From Ophiobolus disseminans (taxonomy: Eukaryota; Ascomycota; Dothideomycetes; Pleosporales; Phaeosphaeriaceae): a stretch of 64,000 bases of DNA. Under the pieces are notes generated by a model that ran no database searches, was not told the origin of the DNA, and was given only the letters and a program-made list of their open reading frames with translations. The stretch spans positions 75,861-139,860 of the forward strand of contig MU006234.1 in NCBI GenBank assembly GCA_010093685.1, read 5' to 3'. The position numbers and the translations under genes were made by a program. Position 1 is the stretch's first letter, and each line of letters opens with the position of its first letter. Shown in pieces: positions 21,838 to 33,725 of the stretch.

Positions 21838-22397
21838 TGCGATGATTGACGTTCGACGTTCGAGGCTGGAAGATGTGACGGTTGCGGTAATTCGAGGTTA
21901 CAAAGTTGAATGCAAGACATCCGTTGCTCCTATATGACTCCTTATCCTTGGTCAGTTCAATTTAGGAAAACGTCTTGACACCTTGTCAACACGTATCAAA
22001 TACACTGGTTCCTGGGTACAGCTTGCGGGACGTCTTTCTAGAACTCGCTCTAATTGGTGCCCCACATGTGGGAAGCAATCAACGCACAATATCCGACCTG
22101 TGTTCCACCGGAGAGGCCCCCAGGTACACCCCATATTTAGCAGAGGTAACAGCATATCAGCAAGGCTGAAAGGTCATCACCTCACCAGGTACTCTCGAAG
22201 TCATATCTGCTAGGACAACATCGCTAAGTGGGATGATAGGGTGGACTAGCGACGTTAGATCGTTCAAAAAGTATCGAAAACTTGAACTTCAGTCATTTGA
22301 AGGAAGCCCAGTTGAGTTTCGAACTAATGGCCTGTGAAAAGTGGCCGACCTTCAATCCCGGAGATAATCGTCAACGTGAAACACGATCACAAATCCA
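21838..22397. other. Intergenic between small secreted protein and HET gene
   Basis: Promoter of the small secreted protein gene; several short ORFs overlap on both strands but none has a domain or signal peptide. Nothing else seen. Confidence 0.35.
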
Positions 22398-25090
22398 TCA
22401 CGCATCCAGCGATCGCAAGCCAACAAACCACGCCTGCACACGACCGAACTCCTCCCTCCGTTTCGCTGCGCTCAATAGGTGTAACGATTGATCGTTAGCC
22501 CCTACATTCATCTGCTCGTACAAGCCCCTGAAGATTGGATCTTCCAGCAAAGCAGTCTCGCCCTCGACATTCAGGTCATCCAAATGCGTGACGATGTTGG
22601 CACGCTGGTAGTGCATAAAAGTCTTATGCACGAACTTCGGGCGTGAACGACCGAGGAGACCGTTGTCTGCACGGACAAACACCTTTGCAATCACTTGGCG
22701 CACGATGATGGCGTCGTACCACAATTCGCCGAATAGGAATGCGAGTATTGTGAGGCCTCGCTCAGTAAGCGGGACTTGTGCTATGAGGTCGGCATCGATG
22801 GTGAGCTGGTTATTGCATGCCTCTGATAGGATTGCTAGCTGCATGAGGAGACACTGCGGATCGTGTTCGATCGATGATCCGTCGAGTATGCGCCGAACTA
22901 TAACCTGAATTGAAGACGTCTTGAACTGCTCTTGTGCAAGTAATAAGTTTATGACGTAACGGCCGTTGAACAGAACACTGCTGGTATTTGCGCGTGTATG
23001 CCGATCGTGTAGTATCTCCAAAGTTCGTCTGTAGAGTGGGAAGAGGACGTGAAGCAGACCGATATGCTGCAGCTCACCAAAATCCCAGTACATTGGTTGT
23101 TTGCTGCATTGAATAGTGTCTACCGAATCAGACCATAGCTCATTTCTCTTCGACTTCCTCAAGTCGACGAGGCTCAAAATGCTATAACTTGTCCTCAACT
23201 TGTAGATCCAGTCGTTGAACGCGATGTCCGTAACAGGAAGTTTCCCAGAGCGGGATGGCTTGTCGCTTTGGCCACTAGGTGATTCAAGCAAATGGACTGC
23301 TTCACGTATTTGTCGAATGCAATACCGGACTTGGTAAGCGTACCTCTTTAGCCAATTATGGGACGCACGAGGCTCCGAAAATGCCACAGCGTGGAACAAA
23401 TTGTACCAATGTGCTTTGGAGTGCGGATCATGGCACACAGGAACTTTGCCCGGCATTTCCCAGTGGCCCAAATCTTCAGGCTTTCGTACATCATCCAACA
23501 CACGTCTTACAAGGAGTCGTCTTGACCATGGGATATCTGATCCTGAGACGCTTTTCCCTGAGTCGATTGAGTCCATACACCCCACTTGAGCTAGCAATAA
23601 AGCGTGATTCTGGTGACTATGTGAGTCCAGCTGCTGCCAGTCCCATAAAAGAAGAAATTTGCGGCGCGGCACAACTTCCCTTGTAGAAAACCACTCTTTC
23701 GAGATCATTGAAACCAGTTCGGGAAAAGGTTTAAAATGCGGACTAGAGCTTGGATGATTAACCTGGGGCGTGGATGATAAAGTGACGACGATGACGTCGA
23801 AATGGTCACTACAAGGTCGAATGATCGTTGGATAGGCTGAGCCCTCCAGCAGGCAAACGACATCCCCCTTTTTCACGGCTTTCGAGTACTGTCGGCTAGC
23901 CCACTGAACAGTAAAAGTCTTCGCATGCGGCCAAGAACCCCACGCAAAGATCTCGGAATAGCGGTAGAAGTCCTTCGATTCTATCTGAATCATTCCTTCG
24001 GAAACAGACAATACGTAACCAACGGTGCATCCACTTGCAGTGATAACGGCGGAGTCTTTGTCGTCCCATGTCAGTGACTCCACATGCTTGCCCAGCAGAT
24101 GCTCGATCAGTTCGTTGAGAACTTTCGCCCAGCTCTTTTCGTAGTTTGGCTGCAAACTATGTGTGAGACGGTGGTCAGATGTGAGGCCGAGCAGAGCGTA
24201 GATTTTGTCGCGTTGGTCTGTGGCGCCATACGTATGAAACATTTCGATGAGGTCTCCTAACGGAGCAATGTCTAGTGCTGGTGGCTCGTGCTTATATGCA
24301 GACGGAGGAGCTAATGCCATCAGTTCAATCGTGACAGTAATGTAAGTATGAAGTGAAGGATCCGATTCAAAAACTTTCGGAAGCAATTGCTGTATGCCCC
24401 GTACAAAAGTCGTCCCAAAGATTTCTTCTTCGCCGGACATGATGGAAAAAGAACGCGCTGCTGCAATTTCTTGAAGTACCTAACAATATGGTGAGTCAAG
24501 TTCCATAAGCAATAACGCCCAGTAAATCTTACCCAAATTCTAGTGAACCACTCCTTTCTCAATAGGTTCAGTACAGCCTTTGGCATGGTCGAAGGGATAT
24601 CCACAGGATTTCGGGCAACGCGTCGGATCAGTTCAAAAGCCTCACGGGATTCCTGAAGATCCCGCTCATTCTCCGGACTCTCCCCGAGCCAGACGACAAC
24701 TTGGCATGCACGAGCGTACACGCTGGCCATGAACTGCACTTGTTGCCCGCGTTCCTCAAGGTCGCTTTGGTTGATACATACGGCATCAATCCACAGCGTT
24801 CGGTGCAGGCTAGGATCTCGCATGTGGTGGAGAGCTGCATGTAAATTGGCTGTAACATCCAAGTACTGGTATGCCGTATCCGCTTGGTCTCTGACGAGTA
24901 TCCGTCGCGAATCGCTCGGATTGCCCCAGCGATACGATAGTGCTTCGTACATACCAAATGGTTTTTCGAGGTTGATTTTATAATCGAGTATGTCGCACTG
25001 AATGTCATCAGAGTTTGAACCCGGTGAAAGATTGAGAAGGCGAACGCGCTGTTCTCCGGACCGGAGCTGATGATAGACGTATCGGTCCAT
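22398..25090 (-). CDS. HET-domain protein, intact
   Basis: Two exons, 25090-24533 and 24479-22398, with a 53-nt intron (GTAAGA..GTTAG) joining 'WFTRIW' to 'VLQEIAAARSF'; about 879 residues. The start is the first ATG (25090); the frame is open further 5' only from a GTG. The HET domain occupies about residues 45-210: 'MYEALSYRWGNP', 'LHAALHHMRD', 'TLWIDAVCINQSDLEERGQQV', 'MASVYARACQVVVWLGE' and 'TRIWVLQEI'. The linker 'GDLIEMFHTYGATDQRDKIYALLGL' is also typical. The ~600-residue C-terminal part has no recognisable domain and probably carries recognition specificity. It is the only HET locus here with a fully consistent frame. A degraded close relative lies at 29159-29860. Confidence 0.9.
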
Positions 25091-27500
25091 GATTGCGTCG
25101 GGGTAACTTGAGACCTGATATGGACCACAAGGGGGTTGCACTATAGTCCGGAAGCGAATATAAGATGTAAATGCTATCGCATCTCCAGTGTAAGTGCTCG
25201 CTGCGAACGACCGGGCTGCGCACCATCACCTTGAGCTCGCTCACAGAATTTCCGCACATAGGTGGCACAACCGAGCGTCAAATTGCGCTCGAGTTATGAA
25301 GCTAGAGAGGTACTAATGACATGTAGATCATTGGCATGAGAAAAGTGAGATTGTAGGAATGGTGCATCACGTCAAGTCTTTACAGCTGAAGCTGACGATT
25401 CGAGAAGGTGGGGTAGTCAGCCTCCACCCACAGTCGCAATCTAGCAAGCGCGCGACAGCTTATCGGAAGGCATTCTGATGATACTGACATCATTGTAGAG
25501 AGAAGAAGAGTGCAGCATCCTGATCTTCTATGTGAGATCGAGGTGCGAACCAAGACTGCCTGGAGCCACTTTTGCGCCCAAATCTCAACCGCTACCAAAC
25601 CCACAGTGCTATAGACATCTCAGGATGCTAACATGTTTTCTTTATTAAAAGTTAACTCCCCAATTATATCCAAGTGAGGAAGTCACGGTTATGATTACTG
25701 TGCGCTACTCTGTCATTCCAGCAGAGGGGAACGTTCAACAATGCGCAACGATGCCTTCTTTCGGGTGCAGGTGTACGCTGGGCTGATTTAGCGCAAGTGG
25801 TATCCATCCCCTAGCACCAAAATTCGTTTATGACTTTATGTATCTTGAAACAATCGCTAAAACGAACACAGAACCCTCGGGGTGGACGAACGTCCGTCTC
25901 TCCGGGTCGTATGAACATCGAACACCGCACGGTGGATCACACTCCGAGTCGGGATCATGCTAATCATTGCGATCCCACCGTATTCGAGTACAATCATCAG
26001 CTTTCGGATCTGGCAAAGGCACTTGAAGGCGACTCTCGAGCCGACACAGCGGATTCGTTACCTCAAAATTGTGGAGGCGAAGGAATTGAAAACTGAAGCG
26101 CCAGACAATGTGCGGAACTAACTGCTCGCACTTATACTCGAGAGGCACACTGCTGTCATGCCACACCGCCATCCCACTACACGAAGGACCCGACTATCTC
26201 AGCTACTTATCTCCTGAGTCTTTCAGCTCCAGGAAGTATGTGACGCGCGTAGAGACCAGGTAAACACATGATACTTTTCCTCCGCCTCAAACCGCCCCTC
26301 CTGCCACGCGGATCCTCCGCGATGGCTCCCGCAGTCACAGCCTTCTATTCGCGCTGGCTGAGTGTTCTCCTTATATAGCCTAGCGTTCTACTTACTACTA
26401 TACGTGCCTTTTATATCGCGAACATGATCTACTATCTTGAAGTGTTTTATGAATAAGGAAAGGGGGCTGTCGACTGATGACATGGGAAGAAAATGTTGCA
26501 TAAGGTTTAGGTGTAGTTGTGACGGTGTGAGGAGGGGGGAGGACTGCGCTGCATTGGCTATCTGAGGTGGGATGAGCTGCATATATACATGACCAACCAT
26601 GAGCTATCCCAACTTGTACTAGAGTGGTTCTGGGCAAGGCCCAAACCGTTACAGTAGTCCTATGAGGCCCGACGGCGAGCTGTGCTAGTCAGGCCTCACA
26701 AACGAGAGCTCAAACTTTGGAACTGGATGGCAGGTGTAGCAATCTTGAATATAGAATACATGGACATTTTAACGAGGTTGAAGCGTCTTATTTCCGTCAT
26801 GCTCTCATATGAGGCTCTATATGAACATGGAAAGGAACACATCATCCTGATTCAATTCACTCTTAGCAATGTTCGGATGTTCCAAGCATGTGCACAGACA
26901 AAGAGCCCTAAGATTCATAATACATATTCATCTCGGCTGTCTAAACAGCAACTCTTTCGCCCCAAGCCCCGCTAAACATCCTCCGCTGCTACCCGCCGCC
27001 TGCTACCCGCCGCAGTAAACCGTCTATCGTCTTTGAATTCGTGGCGTCGGGGAGGGCGTTCTTTGCCAAATCGGCGGACGCGGGCGGTGTGATGGTTATG
27101 AGGCCTGTCTTGTCATATGTTGCATGCCCAACGTCCACTAAGTGAAGTATGTTCCGCGTTTTGATCCATAGTTCGTTTGCTCGATTGCTTTTCTTTTCGC
27201 GGTGGCGGAGCTGTCTGTTGAATGCGGAGGGTTTGAGGGATGTCAATGTTCGGAAATTTATTTCGTTTGCAGTCGCACAGTCGACATTAAGGCTTTGCCG
27301 CAAAGCTCGAGCTATCACGGCGTCTGTGTGTGACGTATCTCAGGCAATTACGACGTTCGTTCACATTGCCTCCCACTGCACGTGCTCGCAAACGCACAGT
27401 GCGCTAAGGGTGTTTACAAGCTTTGTCGCACCCAAGTATTCCTTCTCTCTTAAACACCGCAACAAATCACTCAACTTCTCATCAAATCAATCTACTCACG
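25091..27500. other. Gene-poor 2.4-kb stretch
   Basis: No convincing gene. A minus open frame at 27318-26989 (starting from GTG) ends in a short '…SADLAKNALPDATN…' stretch of unknown meaning, possibly a gene remnant. No terminal repeats or tandem repeats seen. Confidence 0.4.
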
Positions 27501-28267
27501 ATGATCGGGTTATTTATCATCACCTCATGCTCCCGATCCTTGTGGCGAGCGAGAATCGTATCGTGTGGAACCCTTTTGGGAACAAGCTTTCGGCTCTCAC
27601 TTTCAAGTCTTTTGACTCAACCGCTACTATATTCGAGAACGTGTGCTCTTCCACCGCGAGTGCCTCTCTTACCTCGATTACTCCTATTACCTAGACAGGT
27701 ACCTTTGTCTCGTCATGGAGGCTCTCAGAGATTGCATGCCTCTCTCTATGACTCGAGGTCCTTCAACTTGGGAATTCAGCAACAGCAACTTCTTGGGCAA
27801 TATCTATGCTACTTGCTCTTTCTCTGGTGGTCCGCTTCCTGCCGGTAGTGGTGTGTGCACTGTCTCGGCAAGTGGAACTATCACTTCCTTCATCGGCTCC
27901 ACAGAGTCATGGTCAGGAGCTATGTCAACATTGACGGATTATGATACCGTTCAACTGGTGACACCAACGGGTAGTGGCGAGTCGTTTCCCCTGCGTAGAT
28001 GCAAATCACTGACTCATCAAGTTGTACCTCTACGACAGCGTACACGATGTCGCGCGAGGCGACTATAACGAGCCATGATTCTGTTACTGGTAGGTTTTGA
28101 TATCCGTGTATACGGTAGCCTCACTAAACTTCCTAGCATCATCTCCCGCGCTCGCTTCGAGTTCTGCAAAGAACATAGGCGCTCGAAATGAAGATCACTT
28201 GGGCTTTTCAGGCCTGGTGTTCCTCGCCAGTAGTCTCAGCTTACTTGCTCTGGCTATTGCCTTGTAA
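27501..28267 (+). pseudogene. GPI-anchored-type cell-surface protein, frames inconsistent
   Basis: An ATG at 27501 has a good context, but the following frame does not continue cleanly. The best coding part (about 27700-27975) contains 'RDCMPLSMT.GPSTWEFSNSNF', 'CSFSGGPLPAGSGVC' and 'STLTDYDTVQL', like fungal Ser/Thr-rich GPI proteins that carry an 'xGPSTxxF' block and paired Cys. A later part (28000-28267) reads through a clean GTAGGT..CTAG intron into 'ASSPALASSSAKN' and a hydrophobic end 'GLVFLASSLSLLALAIAL', a GPI-attachment-like tail. Joining these parts needs a 41-nt intron or a frameshift near 27955-27995, and the N-terminal signal peptide is not convincing. So I record it as a damaged or misread gene. 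Confidence 0.45.
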
Positions 28268-29158
28268 AAAAGTCATTTAGGCGCTAGAACTTGGTTTATG
28301 AAGTCATGTACGTGGTACGATTAGAAAATGAAAACGCTTTGGCACTGAACCAACTAGCCCATCATTGTGACTGTTTTGTAAACTAACGGGAGGCAAAAAG
28401 AGTCGAAGTTGCGATACAACACTGTGCTTATACCAGTCTTCAAGCGCGTACTAGAAAGAAAAAGATTGAGGTCGCTCGCGGCGTTTGGCATCAATATGAT
28501 AATCACCATGAATGTAGTCGTAGTAGTCAAAGTGGAGAGTTCAACAGTCCACAAGATGTCCTGATTCCATTCTTGTACGTGTTTTTAAGAACGATTACAT
28601 TCTCGTGAAGCAACAAAGCCATGAAATGTCCGTGCTTTGATGCTTGACATATAGCCTGGAGACCACTTGCATAACGGACACCGTACTTTGGCCGGTGTAC
28701 GTCTTGTGACGAAGGTGAATCCCATCTTGGTTTATACCAACGGTTGGGATGCTGCATTTTGTTAATGACAGCTACTACAGTATATTACATACTGTCTGCA
28801 TTTCATTGTATGATTCTGCAAGCAAGAATGAGAACATAGCAGCTGCTTCTGGGTGAAATGCCATTGTCTCCAAGGCCTGTCGCGATAGAGAGAAGTGATG
28901 ATGGACATGCTCTTAGACAAGCGCAAACCCGATAATGGGTCTTAGCGGATCTGCATATATTAGGGCTCGACAGGAGAGTGATGATGGCAAGCACAGAGTC
29001 CAATCAAGCTGCGTACTGATCTCTCCTGGGCCAAGATTTGCTTGAGAAAGCAAAAGTCGAATTTTGTACCATCCGTTCGAAATGTACGTGTCCTGACTCT
29101 GACGTCCAGAAATGTTGAGTTGGGTGGTATATCCCGGTTCAGCACGCCAGTCCGCTTC
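28268..29158. other. Intergenic, possible gene remnants
   Basis: Short minus ORFs (for example 28757-28527) without motifs. Position suggests they could belong to the 3' part of the degraded HET copy next to it, but I see no matching motifs. Confidence 0.3.
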
Positions 29159-29860
29159 CTATGAATTGTTAAAGTATCTTGGGCCAGAATTATGGATTGA
29201 GCGCAAAACAATGGTGTTGGTGTTTTCATGGTGGTGATATACGGTGCCAAGTGGGAACCCGATACCTATGATCGATGCTTGCTCTAAGTGATCCCATGTT
29301 GTTACTATCTTGGCATATCCCAGCAGATGTTGAATCGTTTTCTTGAATACAGTCAACCAGCTTTTCGTATAGTCAGCTTCACGTTTTCGCTGCCGAGACT
29401 CATTGGTGCGGATTCGCGACTGCGCCAATTCTTTTGAGCTGTCAATTCGACGTCGGCAAGTAATGCCGTGCTTTCATCGGCTTCTTCGCCTAGCCAAACA
29501 ACGACCCGGGTAGCGTAGGCGTATATAGTGCCCGTGAAATGCACTTGGATTGCTCGTTCTTCGAGGTTCTAGTGATCGATACAAATTGCGTTAATCCACA
29601 TCAGCCGTGGGAACAGGGGGTCGCGTAGATAATGCAATGCAACGTGAAGTTGCACAGTGACGTTGAGGTAAAGTTTCTTATTGGGCTTAGTCGGAGTTTT
29701 AGTATTATGGATGTAGATACGTTGGCGCTCGGTTGGGTCTCTTAAAGCCCATAAGCTCGATCATGCCTGATCGTGGAGTCGAAAATTCGGCAGCGCATGT
29801 CGGACCCTTCGGCTCCTGGCAGGATTTGCAATACCCGGGTACTGTGCAAGGCTTGGTGTA
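29159..29860 (-). pseudogene. Degraded HET-domain gene, paralogue of 22398-25090
   Basis: Fragments in shifting frames match the intact HET gene in order: an N-terminal 'VLQILPGAEGSDMRCRIFDS' block; then 'LHVALHYLRDPLFPRLMWINAICI', which runs into a TAG at 29569-29571 where the relative has a Gln/Ser region; then 'NLEERAIQVHF', 'IYAYATRVVVWLGEEADES'; and after a large internal loss, 'YTKSWLTVFKKTIQHLLG' and a block ending in 'GTVYHH'. The strand containing the conserved ALSY.WG motif is missing between the first two blocks. So the locus is a pseudogene with deletions, frameshifts and at least one stop. Confidence 0.75.
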
Positions 29861-30738
29861 GTGGTTAGTAGACGTACGGTGGCATTGTGTGGAGTTCAGA
29901 TCAAACTGCAAGATATTGGCCACCCGAAGGGCACCAGTTCGCTCTCCCGAGTCCACGAAAAAATCAGAGGGGGCTTCGCTGATGAATAAATTCAATCGTG
30001 GCGTGCGGGGTCAAAGTGTCTTGTGCCAGTTAGTGTAGCGTCGGACGACATAATGTACAGCATGATCGGTACAGTGAGTATCGTGCGTTGATTGGCATAC
30101 AGTCACTGCTAATTCCAGTTGAGCGGGGAGGGTGAGACTCATGGTAACGCGAGGCGTGTTCCGAACGGTATGGAGCTGGTAGCACCTGCCACTTTCATTT
30201 CTCGCCACACTACAGCTAAGCCTTTACTGCCTTCTGGAGCATACGTGCGAACAGCCTAGGGGCCTAGTTTATTGCAAACGACTAGTGGCAGAGCAAGTTG
30301 GTGTCTTAATATAAAATGGCAAGCAGTATCATTTCTTACCTCTTGTCTTAGAGAAAAACATCGAGTTCGCACGTATGTGACAACGGGTAGTACAGTCTGC
30401 ATGGCAAACGCACGGGTCTCGGATTTGGGATCGCATACGACGAGATGGCTCACTTGCAGCATGGTGTTCAGTGGCGCAACATGATCTGCAATATTGTCAG
30501 AAATTGTCATTTCATGGTGAGGAGTAACTACTTACACGCCAGGTGTCAAGGCCCGACTTGCCTCACAGTGAGTGCAAGCCGGAAATCTTCATTCGTCTCG
30601 CTAAGGCCGTACGGCGAGTGGTATTGACCTTACCTCCAGCGTCTCCTCGCTGGTGATGTCTGTATTTTGGTCATCTCAGCATAGCCCTTGTTGCTGCTAT
30701 GCACCTTATGCGCCAACACAGGCGCCCTTCACAGTGCT
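29861..30738. other. Intergenic downstream of Y14
   Basis: Holds the 5' flank of the HET pseudogene and the 3' flank of Y14. Short ORFs on both strands overlap each other and lack motifs. Confidence 0.35.
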
Positions 30739-31282
30739 CTAATCTTCCATGTCCTCGCCATCTGCTCCTGGACTCCTGCTCCGTGCCCTGGCGGCCCCAC
30801 GGCCGCTTTGTCGCCTGTCGTGATCGCGGGCGCGTCCTTTGCCAGCGGGCGGCGGTCGTACGAAAGCGAACTCGACGGTGATCTTCTGCTCCAGCAACTC
30901 GGCCTCATTCGCGTCCTTGATGGCGGCCTTGGCTTCGTCGAGGGTGGGGTATTCGATGAGAACGTAGCCCTGTCAGACATTGTCAGCATACTCGGACTAG
31001 TACCTCGTCGCCATTGCTGCTGTTCAGTCTGCGCACCTTGACATAGCCCGTCCTTCGATCGAGATTCATGTGCAGGTTCTTGATTGTGCCGAACTCGCCG
31101 AACAGATCCTGGATGTCTTCCTCGGTGGCCTCCTCATGCACGTTTGTGACGATAATGATCCAGCCCTCAATGGAGCGCACGGCAGTCGCGCCGGCTTCGG
31201 TGCGCGCATCGCTGGCCTGGGGGTCGGCGAGGGGCTGCTCGGGCTGTTCGGGCTGGTCGATGTCCATTTCCGTGTCGGCCAT
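30739..31282 (-). CDS. RBM8A: Exon-junction-complex RNA-binding protein Y14 (RBM8A)
   Basis: Core subunit of the exon junction complex, binding RNA and MAGO in the nucleus (family knowledge). Two exons, 31282-31037 and 30969-30739, about 158 residues; the intron (GTGCGC..GACAG) falls inside the RRM and joins 'RRTGYVK' to 'GYVLIEYPTLDEA'. The single RRM spans about residues 37-120, with RNP2-like 'WIIIVTNVHEEATEEDIQDLFGEFG' and RNP1 'TGYVKGYVLIEY'. The N-terminus is acidic (MADTEMDIDQPEQPEQ) and the C-terminus is Arg/Gly/Ser-rich, as in Y14 orthologues. Many introns in neighbouring genes make a functional EJC plausible. The 5' flank (31283-31848) is shared with the divergent 6PGDH-like gene. 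Confidence 0.9.
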
Positions 31283-31848
31283 GGCTGCGGTATTTGAGGG
31301 AGGTGTGGTGAGGGTGAAGGAGGAGTAGGTTGTGTGTGTGTTTCGCGAAAAGTGGCCGAAGCTCTAGGACGCGCCAAGTGGATGAGGCTTAGTGGAGAAA
31401 GCGCGGCTGAGGATCGACGGCATCCAGCCCGCACAGGCGGTCCAAACTAACTCAACAACCCAACGAACCTTGGAACGTTGCACTACACAATTGCGCCTAG
31501 TCCCCCATTTAAAGCGACCCCGCCATGTCGTGTCCCTTGCAAACCTCGATCGCTCCTTCTCGACTTCACGATTGGAGCTTATCTCACTGGTCTCAGACTA
31601 ACAGCTACGCCCCGCCGACGTCACTCTCACGTACTCAATTGACCCATCTGTACCCGTAGAAGCCTTTGGACAGACACCATCCCTCCATCGTTATGCACAA
31701 CTTTCTCGACAGACTCGTCCATTACGCGGATCCCTCGCTGCCTTCCTTCTCGTCGCTCACCTATCTGTACTTTCTCATCTTAGCCTTTTCACTGGCAGGA
31801 GCCGTCCGAGCACGACAGCATACACAGGAGGACGTTACGAGGTGAAAC
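31283..31848. other. Shared divergent promoter, Y14 / 6PGDH-like
   Basis: The two genes face away from each other across ~566 bp. No distinct element recognised. Confidence 0.45.
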
Positions 31849-33526
31849 ATGGCCAGACAAACCCAAGTCGCAATGATTGGGTGCGGCAGCATGGGCGGTG
31901 GTATGGCACTGCTGTTTGCCGAGGACGGCGTCCATGTCAGCCTGTCGGACCCATCTGAAGAGGCCATGGATGCGGTGATCGAGAAAGCGGAGAAGTCGGG
32001 ATACAATGGCAAGGTCAAAAAATACAAACGTGTGCTTCACCACACACTTTGCCTGGTGCGTTCGTGCTGATGTGATATTAGACTACGACTCCCTCTGCAA
32101 ATCACTATCCACACCCCGACTCCTTGTCTTCTCTCTCCCGCATGGTAGCGTGGGCGACAAGGTTCTCGAGGGGCTTATGCCACATCTGTCCCGGAGCGAC
32201 ATCATCCTCGACTGCGGCAACGAGCACTTTGCAAACACGGAGCGACGACAGGAAAAGGTCAAGGACACGGGCATTCGCTACATTGGCTGCGGGGTCAGCG
32301 GTGGATACCAGGCAGCGAGAGCTGGACCGTCCATGTGTCCCGGTGGGGACGAGTCTGCGCTGAAGGAAGTCCTGCCATTGCTGGAGCGGGTGGCGGCGAA
32401 GGACAAGAACGAGAAACCCTGCGTGGGCATCGTGGGCAAGGGCGGTTCGGGACACTATGTCAAGATGGTACACAACGGCATAGAGCACGGCATGATGAGC
32501 GCCCTCTGCGAAGCCTGGGGCATCATGCGCAACATGGGCATGGGCTACGAGGAGATCGGCAATGTCTTCAAGGACTGGAACTCGTCAGGCGAGCTGGTAA
32601 GTCTATCCTGAAGGAAGCCAACCCTAGGAGTCGCACCTCTAACCGATCCGCAGAAAGGAACGTTCCTCATCTCCATCGGCGCCGACCTCTCACACAAGCG
32701 CGAGCCCGGCAAGGACTCGAATGCCGATGGCAAGTCGAGCTCACAAGGCAACCACCCCCTCGTCATCTCCGAGGTTCTCGACAAAGTGGTACAAGACATC
32801 ACCGGCGAAGAAGGCACAGGCATCTGGTCCAACACCGAAGCCATCGAACTTCACGTTCCTGCCTTTACACTCAACATTGCTCACGCTTTCCGTCTCGCCT
32901 CAGCATTTCGTGGCGATCGTGAAAAGGCAAACACCGCACTCGATGGCGGCTTCCCTCCAAGCGAGCTCAACATACAAGACAAGGCTGCCTTCATTGAAGA
33001 CCTGCGAAAGGCAACATACCTGTCATGCCTAGCAAGCTTCATTCAGGGCATCAACATCATCGCACGCGCAGACCAAGCACACGGGTGGGGCATCGACTAT
33101 GCGCAAGTCTGGCAAATTTGGCGCGCTGGCTGCATCATCCAAGCAGACTACATCTCTGATGAGATCCTTGCGCCAGTTCTCAAATCGAACCCATCATCCA
33201 ACCTAAATCTCAACTTCTCGCCGCGCGTCGCAAAAGATCTCCACAATTGCTTCCCAGCCCTTCGCCGCGTTGTCGCCAAATCAGTGGAGACTGACCAGGT
33301 TACACCAGCCATCAGCGCGACGTTGGAATACTTCAAGGTCATCTCAGCCACGGATTTGCCTACTGCCTTCTATGAGGCTGAGCTGGACTATTTTGGTAGC
33401 CATATGTTTGATATGAAGAGTGACAAGGACCAGCAGGTGAAAGAGCCCATGGAGGGAAAGCATCATTTCGAGTGGAAGCCTGCGACGAGTCAAAAGGAGG
33501 TTTACGGGCAGAACTACAAAGTCTGA
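31849..33526 (+). CDS. 6-phosphogluconate dehydrogenase-like protein
   Basis: Probable decarboxylating dehydrogenase of the 6PGDH family. Exons 31849-32029, 32082-32596 and 32654-33526, about 522 residues. The N-terminal Rossmann fold has 'VAMIGCGSMGGGMALLFAEDG', then 'DIILDCGNEHF', 'YIGCGVSGGYQAARAGPSMCPGG' and 'KGGSGHYVKMVHNGIEHGMM' (the catalytic Lys and conserved His-Asn-Gly-Ile-Glu). The C-terminal helical domain has 'FRGDREKAN', 'SFIQGINIIARAD', 'QIWRAGCIIQADYI', and ends '…EAELDYFGSHMFD'. Compared with the classical pentose-phosphate enzyme (about 490 residues), the substrate loop reads GGYQAARAGP instead of GGEEGARYGP and the tail differs. So it is more likely a paralogue with another or relaxed substrate. 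Divergent from Y14. Confidence 0.88.
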
Positions 33527-33725
33527 GAAAAGCGAGGTTGAAGATCTGACATGTACGTTGAACCTCTTTGCGATTATATTTGCAGTAGCTATTCCGTGCT
33601 TGTGGGTTGCGTATCAATGGTCGCGCTTTCTGAAATTTAAGCTTCGTTTTCAAACTACACCTCAATGATGTGCATGTCTGGCAACTGTGGATTTTCTGGC
33701 CTCATTTTCGTCTCCTCTGCTACTC

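Noticed and set aside
26989..27318. 109-codon minus ORF
   Set aside because: Starts from GTG; could be a fragment, but no family evidence.
32335..32922. Long plus ORF inside the 6PGDH-like gene
   Set aside because: Frame shadow of the real gene, Arg-rich and without motifs.
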